Shown here: piece after piece, positions 58,600 to 64,000 of the stretch
Numbering within the stretch: position 1 is the stretch's first letter
Layout of the letters: each line of letters opens with the position of its first letter
Assembly (NCBI GenBank): GCA_028023455.1
Contig: JAQFVV010000063.1
Coordinates: forward strand, 3,591,081-3,655,080
From: Epiperipatus broadwayi
Lineage: Eukaryota > Onychophora > Udeonychophora > Euonychophora > Peripatidae
DNA length: 64,000 bases
Reading direction: 5' to 3'
Notes under the pieces: model-generated
What the model was told of the DNA's origin: nothing
The model's database searches: none
The model's input: only the letters and a program-made list of their open reading frames with translations
Position numbers and translations under genes: made by a program

Positions 58600-58970
58600 T
58601 CTTTTCTTTATACTTATACAAAAAACCCTAAGGTCACCAAAATATATAAATAATGTTGTGGGTTCGGATCTGTATGACTATACAGGCAAATTAGCTTGGA
58701 TTGATAACCTTAGTGTTTTTCAGTTTGAACCAATATATTTATAGTTAAACAAAAAGATAAAACTTAGATGCTGGCGAAAGGCTGCATTAGATCCAAAGAT
58801 CCAGGTTCACTATTCCCCCAAAAAGATTCCTCACTGATGTAAGCTATAATCTGGAAATTAGTCTAAGGATATTGAATGGGAAAGCATTGGTTAATGGCTA
58901 TGATTCAATACTATCTAGCATCTATTGATTGTTAAAGCTTGCAATAGAAGGCACTATTGTGTGTAAGCAT
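58600..58970 (+). mobile_element. Hammerhead-bearing dispersed repeat, copy 2
   Basis: Same family as 50140-50515, with CACCAAAATATAT (58637), GGATCTGTATGACTATACAGGC, GCATTAGATCCAAAGATCC, the worn ribozyme (58817-58877), ATTGAATGGGAAAGCATTGG and AGCATCTATTGATTG in order. It forms an inverted pair with copy 3. Confidence 0.8.
58817..58877 (+). ncRNA. Degenerate hammerhead copy
   Basis: CTGATGT stands in place of CTGATGA (58834-58840), and GAAAT followed by TAGTC (58854-58863) in place of GAAACTAGTC. CCTCA and the 3' side (TAAGG) pair only in part, and stem II (AGC with TCT) has mismatches. This copy is expected to be inactive. Confidence 0.6.
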
Positions 58971-59049
58971 AAAAGAAAAGTGATCCTGCAGTGTTTTAAT
59001 GGGTGAATAGATTTCTCGTTTATATGCATATCTGTTTTTATTTATATTG

Positions 59050-59155
59050 TTTTTTTTTTTTTTCATATGTCATAGCATCGGTCGGGATGCGAACCACACC
59101 CGTCGGCAACCAACTACTTGCTTGCAAGGCAGGTGCGATGACCTCTCGGCTAACA
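59050..59155 (-). mobile_element. tRNA-derived SINE, copy 2
   Basis: Same family as 2742-2850 and about 90% alike by eye. There is a T run at 59051-59063 (poly-A tail on the minus strand), CATATGTCATAGCATCGG, a B box damaged to GATGCGAACCACACC, CAACCAACTACTTGCTTGCA, and an A box complement at ACCTCTCGGCTAA (59141-59153). The + ORF at 59003-59191 is only a reading through it. Confidence 0.78.
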
Positions 59156-59159
59156 ACGC

Positions 59160-60115
59160 TTGACAATTATGTTTTTTCATCTTCTTCATAGCCTAAATTT
59201 TACTGAGTGTAACCAGTTTTAGGTTATAAAGGCAAAAGAAACACTTCATTGTACAGACAAACAAATGCATGCAAATTGAATTACAAATACAAACGCTGGG
59301 AAAAATCAATATTATATTATTTTACATATATTTTTCATTACTTTTTTATTTTTGTTTATTATTTTTAATTATTATTAATCAAGCAGATATTCATATTTAT
59401 AATTAAAAGTAATCAGTAAAAATAATAAATATGTAATTTTTAAATATATAAATTATATATATATTTACAATTTCTAGATTATAAAAAGTTTACAAAAATA
59501 ATCTTAGTATCTATAAAATAATAAATATGAAAATATAATACTATTGAATTATTTATTTGAATAAAATCTTTATATACAATATACCAGCATGGAGACATAT
59601 TTGATCTTTTTTTAATATATATACACAGATCTTTACATATTTACACATAAATATATAAGCATATACAGTATATCCAATATTTAAAAGTACTGTTTATACC
59701 TTTAGTGTGTTTTAAATAAAAATTATGTTACTTGCAGTCTCATAGCTAAATTTTTTATCACTTTATTCATTTTATTTCTTTTGGGTTTTGATCTGAATTC
59801 TGCTGTAATCTTTTATATGACTACATTCATTTATTTAGTTTAATATATTTCTAAGCAATACTGATTTTTTTTGTATTTCTAAATCATATTTTTAAGTTCT
59901 TATTTTTTATTTATTACTGTTTAGTATTTGTCTTTGTAGTATTATCAGAGTTTATTTATTTTTTATACACAAAGTAAACCAATACTTGTTTTTCATTTAT
60001 TTATTTTTAATTCTGTTAAAGCATAAATTGTGAGGGGAAAAATATATAACATTTAAGCACCAATATATAATATTCTTGTTAATTTTTTATTTTACTTTTC
60101 ATAAATTTTTTTCAG
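59160..60115 (+). other. Intron end before exon 5
   Basis: AT-rich DNA with no recognised element. It ends in the tandem acceptor TTTTTTTCAGCAG at 60106-60118. Confidence 0.5.
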
Positions 60116-60374
60116 CAGAAAAGATGGAAAAAACAAATTATTAAACAAAAGCACAATTTCTGAGACTCCAGCAAGTACTAGTACTGGGGTGAAAAGAATA
60201 TTACGGAATTTGAGAGACCATGCTCCTACTTGTCAGTTGCGACAGCAAGGTATTAATGCTAAATTATCAAATCATCATGAAGATGAACACGAACTTAACC
60301 TCTTCCCAGGGACAACTCTTTCAGGAATAACTGCTAAACAAGTCCCAAGTGGAGAATTTGGTTTTTTAGTTCAA
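60116..60374 (+). CDS. PARP6/8: PARP6/8-like mono-ADP-ribosyltransferase, visible exon 5
   Basis: A 259-base exon ending at the perfect donor GTAAGT, phase 2 in, phase 0 out. The first part is a Lys/Ser/Thr-rich linker (KDGKNKLLNKSTISETPAST, then VKRILRNLRDHAPTCQLRQQ and an acidic HHEDEHELN). The last residues, VPSGEFGFLVQ, match the [IV]P-x-x-x-x-GFLVQ that opens the conserved C-terminal part of PARP6 and PARP8, just before the segment with EQRIP-x-LNEYC-VVC. The next exon, the Cys-rich region and the catalytic domain must lie beyond 64000: I found no continuation in 60375-64000. The acceptor is CAGCAG, so a second splice at 60118 would remove one residue without changing the frame. Confidence 0.93.
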
Positions 60375-61394
60375 GTAAGTATCGTTAAAATTTGATTTAA
60401 ATTTGTTATGTAAATGTAGAATATTAATCAGCCTTATTCTAAATCTATAATGACCATTTCTCACTTGCAATAAATGGTTTGATGTAACTCTTTTCATTGG
60501 ATTCTTTGCTAAATTCATCATGTCAAATTTTTAATGTCTTTGACACAATATGTTACTGCTTATCATAATATTCTTTTTATTCTTATCCCTCACCTATCAA
60601 TTTAATGATTTTTTTAGTTTTAACTAAACTCTTTTTATGTCTTATATTTTCATTTTTACTAAATTGCGATTGCTGATTCTTTCTTATTAAATAACTAGTG
60701 AACTTAGTACACAGTTTTTTTTTTTTGTTTTGTTTTTCAGACCTAAATCACTTTTATTTCTGTTTGTGAAAAAAAAAAAAAGGGCATTTTACAATTTATT
60801 TTAATTTTGGAAGAATTGATACCTTCATTAACTTTATGATTTGAATCCATTATAAACAAATTTTAAAATTTTTAAAGCCTAGCAGGAATACATTATGAAA
60901 TAAGAACATTGTCACAGCTATGATGTCTAATAATACGTAAGCATGCATTTTGTCAATTTTTTTTAATTAATTTTCGCATTTCTAATTTTTTTTTTTTTTT
61001 GAATTGTAGCTTTTCAGGAAATGGATATGGAGGAAGACTGTGTATATGCAAATATGTGTTTACTAAAATTGACAAAATACACATACATATTTATTTTTAT
61101 AAAAGTAGAAGTCAGTGAAATGCACGTATATTTTTAATTTCATACAAGTGGAAATGGGATTTTTATTGATATTATATAATGTATTTCATATTTGCTGTTC
61201 AAAGTTTGTTGGGTGTTGAGGCAATAAATTCTATGAATAAGCATTAACATTTGATTATGTTGAGCCATTAAATACTATGAATAAGTAGTAATGTTTGATC
61301 ATTATTGACAATAATTTGTATGGTTATTATAATTTTATTTATGATGATTGTTCTCAAGTAAATAGCTTGTATTTGCATTTAACTTTAATATAGG
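60375..61394 (+). other. Start of the intron after exon 5
   Basis: AT-rich DNA with A and T homopolymers. The short readable piece after TTTTCAG at 61016 (EMDMEEDCVYANMCLL) has an acceptor but no donor at a fitting place and no PARP similarity, so I do not call it an exon. Confidence 0.5.
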
Positions 61395-62082
61395 ATATGC
61401 AAAACATTTTACAGCAGTTTTGCAAGAAATATTTTGTGGGTAAAATGGGGACCTAGAGAAATAAAAATAAACGAGTTACTTAAGGCATCGGGATTTACAG
61501 TTGATGTAATTGTTTTTGAAAATGATGGTTCAGAGCTATAGGAACTATTGCAAAAGTTATCAGATGAAAATAAGAAAGTAGTAATGCACAATATATTTTC
61601 TGAAAAGAAGGAAATAAAGATTGATAATGATGAATTAGAAGTTAACAATTACAAATAGTTGGTCAGATGATTAATGCAGATGGAAACTTAATTGATGAAA
61701 TTAATCATAGAATTAAATTTGGATGAAGTGCTTTTGGTAGAAATAATGTAATATTAAAAGGACGTATGCCTTTGTTTGAAAAGGAAGGATTTTAGTAAAT
61801 GTGTTGTATTAGTTCTTACTTATGGATTGGAGACATGGATACTTAACAGAAGATCAATGCAGAGATGTCAGACCACTCAATAAAGTATGGAAAGATGTAT
61901 GTTAGAAGTAACAAGAAGAGATTGAAAATGAAATACACCGGTGAAAGAACAAAAAGGTGTTAAGTGACATCATTGAAAAAATTAAGAGATTGAAGTGGAG
62001 CTGGAATGTACATATTGCTAGAAGAGATGATAATAGAAGGTCACTTCCATGATTTAATAATAATAATAATAATAATAATAAT
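61395..62082 (+). mobile_element. RTE-like LINE, 3' end with (TAA)n tail
   Basis: With a few frame corrections the + strand gives the late part of an RTE-like reverse transcriptase. Segments include VIVFENDGSEL followed by LLQKLSDE (after the lost ADD box), EIKIDNDELEVNNYK, NADGNLIDEINHRIKFG and SAFGRNNVILKGRMPLFEK. Then come LTYGLETW (about 61815, the YG-x-E-x-W motif) and a DR-rich segment ending in LKWSWN-HIARRDDNRR. The element ends in (TAA)n at 62055-62081. Short tandem repeats at the 3' end are a hallmark of RTE elements, so the 3' end is probably complete and the 5' end truncated. Minus ORF 61409-61648 is its antisense shadow. Confidence 0.8.
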
Positions 62083-62089
62083 TTATCAA

Positions 62090-63790
62090 GTGATGTAACT
62101 TACAAAAGGATTGATTTTTTGACATATTTAGAAAAAAAGACAAAATGTCGTATAAAATGTTCCAGTATAGATAAGGATATGAAAATTTCTCTTAGAGAAG
62201 GCTCTTCATTATATCCTAAACTTTATAGTTTTCCTGAAATTAATAAACATTAGGTATCACCATGGACTATTGTGTGGGCTATAGGTTCTCCCACACATAA
62301 TTTGGATAGTTATTTAACCCACTGCTTACAAACATTCATGGCTAACATTCCATCCAGAATTAAAAATTTGTTATTTTATTTCTATAATTAAAAACTTAAA
62401 ACTAACCAAAACTGATTTATTGGTTAGTTTTGATGTTTCTTCTATGTTTACTAATATTTCTGTTGAATAAGCATTAAGTATAGTAGCACAATACAATGAT
62501 TTACCTGATTTTATTATTCCATTAGCGAAGCATAGCCTTGAAAGTACATTTTTTTGTTTATAATTCTCAAAAGTTTAAACAAATGAAAGGACTTTCTATG
62601 GGATCTCCACTGTCATCTGTAATTGTTGATCTCTTCATGAATAATTTTGAAAGTCAAGTATTAAATGTAGTTACTAAAAAATCTTCTATTTGACTCAGAT
62701 CTGTGATTTGTTATATGGCCCCTCGTTGTATTGATACTTTGAACTCTTTTCTTGTTTTTCTTAATGATTGGCATTCTAATATTAAGTTTACTATTGAAGC
62801 TGAAAATAACAAATCATCCTTTTTAGATGTCTTGATTGCAAGAAAATGTGATGACTCCGTATCTATATATGTTTATAGAAAATCCATCCACACATACAGA
62901 TATCTTAATTTTAATTCTCATCATCTTCTTGTGCACCTTTTTTCTGTAATAAAAAGTCTTTTGGCTAGAGCTTGTAGTGTGTCAGACAAGGATCATCGTA
63001 CTCAAGAAATAGAACTAACAAAAAATATTCTACTTTTTAATGGTTTCATTAAAACATCATATGTAAGGCATTACATGAAAGAAGAAAGAGGATAAAGTTG
63101 ATATTTCAGAATAGTTATAGAGTGGTTTTACCTTATATTAAAGGAGTCACTGATAAAATCAGAAGAAGTCTATCTAATTTAAACATAAAGCTTACTTTTT
63201 CTATTAACAAAAAAAAATGATTTTTTCCATAGACCTAAAGACAGAGTACTTTTTGGAATACCAGGGGGTTTATGAAATTCCATGTTTATAGTGCTTGGAA
63301 AGCTATGTAGATCAGTCTAATAGATTAATTAATGTCAGAATTACTGAACATAAAATGCCTTTAATCAGAAGTTAAATACATCAGCTTTTACTTCACATTT
63401 TTTAGAAATTGATTACAAACCTGATTTTGATAATACTAAAAGACTAATTTGGAAAATTATTATTTGAGAACCATAAGGGAATCGATGGAAATATTAAAAA
63501 GACCAACTAGTTTAAATAGAGCCGATGAAGTACAATGTATTCCAGCCTTATGGAGACCACCTATTTTCTCTTCTAATATTAACTTTGAAATCAATTAATG
63601 GTGAAACTGAAGAAAATAAACATTTTGTTAATCCACATATTCTGAATACTCAACTACTACTTCACGCTCAAACTCATTCTTTACCTCACACTCAATCTTT
63701 TTACAATTTGGGAGCTAACAGTCTTGCTTTGAAAAGTTAACCTTGACAGTGGCAGATGCTATTTCGTTGAAACATTGGGAATTAATATTA
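62090..63790 (+). mobile_element. Penelope-like element, RT plus worn GIY-YIG
   Basis: The + strand contains, across several frames, the domains of a Penelope-like reverse transcriptase in order. They are PKLYSFPEINKH (for P-x-x-YGLPK-x-HK, about 62215), AIGSPTHNLDSYL (about 62280), LVSFDVSSMFTNI (about 62425, the SFDV-x-S-[LM]-[FY]-TN-[IV] motif) and MKGLSMGSPLSSV (about 62582). An open stretch 62703-63095 follows with SSFLDVLI (about 62815), VYRKSIHTYRYLNFNSHH and SLLARACS. After it come VLPYIKGVTDKIRRSL (about 63125) and a GIY-YIG remnant with YVDQSNRLINVRITEH (about 63300), where Asp replaces the motif's Gly. A metal-binding Y-x-DD box is not visible. Stops and shifts make it inactive. 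A late open stretch ends at 63740. Confidence 0.88.
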
Positions 63791-64000
63791 TCACACAGTT
63801 TATCACAAAAACTATTCTATATATACATGATATGAGTAATTAGATATTGCAGGTCACAATAATAATTTGATTCTAAAAGTCTTCTTAGCTACTATAATTT
63901 TCACACTAATTTCCTAGTTATTTTTTTTTATCATTATTTGAATCACTCATAAATGTTTTAAAGAATTGATCCGCTTTCTAGCTTTCTGTTCAAAGTTTAC
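63791..64000 (+). other. Intron sequence at window end
   Basis: T-rich sequence with no feature recognised. The gene continues beyond the window. Confidence 0.5.

Noticed and set aside
61016-61110. Candidate exon after TTTTCAG (EMDMEEDCVYANMCLL)
   Set aside because: No suitable donor follows in phase, and there is no similarity to the expected PARP6/8 continuation (EQRIP...LNEYCVVC).

Overview
This window is very AT-rich animal nuclear DNA: long T-rich introns, runs of (AT)n and poly-T, GT-AG splice sites and many decayed transposons. It holds no bacterial-type operons, rRNA or CRISPR. Most long ORFs are chance readings of low-complexity sequence. The presence of a PARP6/PARP8 orthologue, Penelope-like retroelements, hAT and pogo-type elements and tRNA-derived SINEs points to an invertebrate metazoan. 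I cannot name the phylum from sequence alone.

The one host gene I can support is a mono-ADP-ribosyltransferase of the PARP6/PARP8 family on the + strand. Five internal exons are visible: 14252-14342, 22085-22157, 34108-34239, 49213-49410 and 60116-60374. Every exon junction keeps the reading frame, and together they give 753 bases, exactly 251 codons. Introns are 7.7, 12.0, 15.0 and 10.7 kb. The first exons (start codon) lie before the window and the catalytic domain lies after it. Exons 1-3 match the N-terminal conserved block of PARP6/8. Exon 4 encodes a clear ubiquitin-associated (UBA) domain that I do not recall in the vertebrate proteins. Exon 5 runs into the conserved GFLVQ motif that precedes the Cys-rich and catalytic part.

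Everything else is intronic or 5'-flanking repeat material. 0-14 kb: a possible piggyBac relic, a SINE, a hairpin element carrying hammerhead-like motifs, a broken unidentified coding region at 5.6-6.2 kb, and a clean hAT element with 8-bp target duplication at 8010-9100. 14-34 kb: a 2-kb LTR-like island, two LINE fossils, a pogo/Tigger-type element with TA duplication at 20850-22003, a Penelope GIY-YIG fragment at 24.9-25.3 kb, and an A-rich LTR-like island. 34-49 kb: old RTE pieces, foldback repeats, and a 5-kb A-rich island that begins with a purine-only tandem repeat. 49-64 kb: three copies of a dispersed repeat, of which one (50347-50407) folds as a complete hammerhead ribozyme and another shows compensatory base changes; a 630-bp palindrome built on a tRNA-like SINE; and an RTE tail followed directly by a Penelope-like reverse transcriptase.

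The two points most worth following are the UBA domain inside PARP6/8 and the hammerhead-bearing repeat family.
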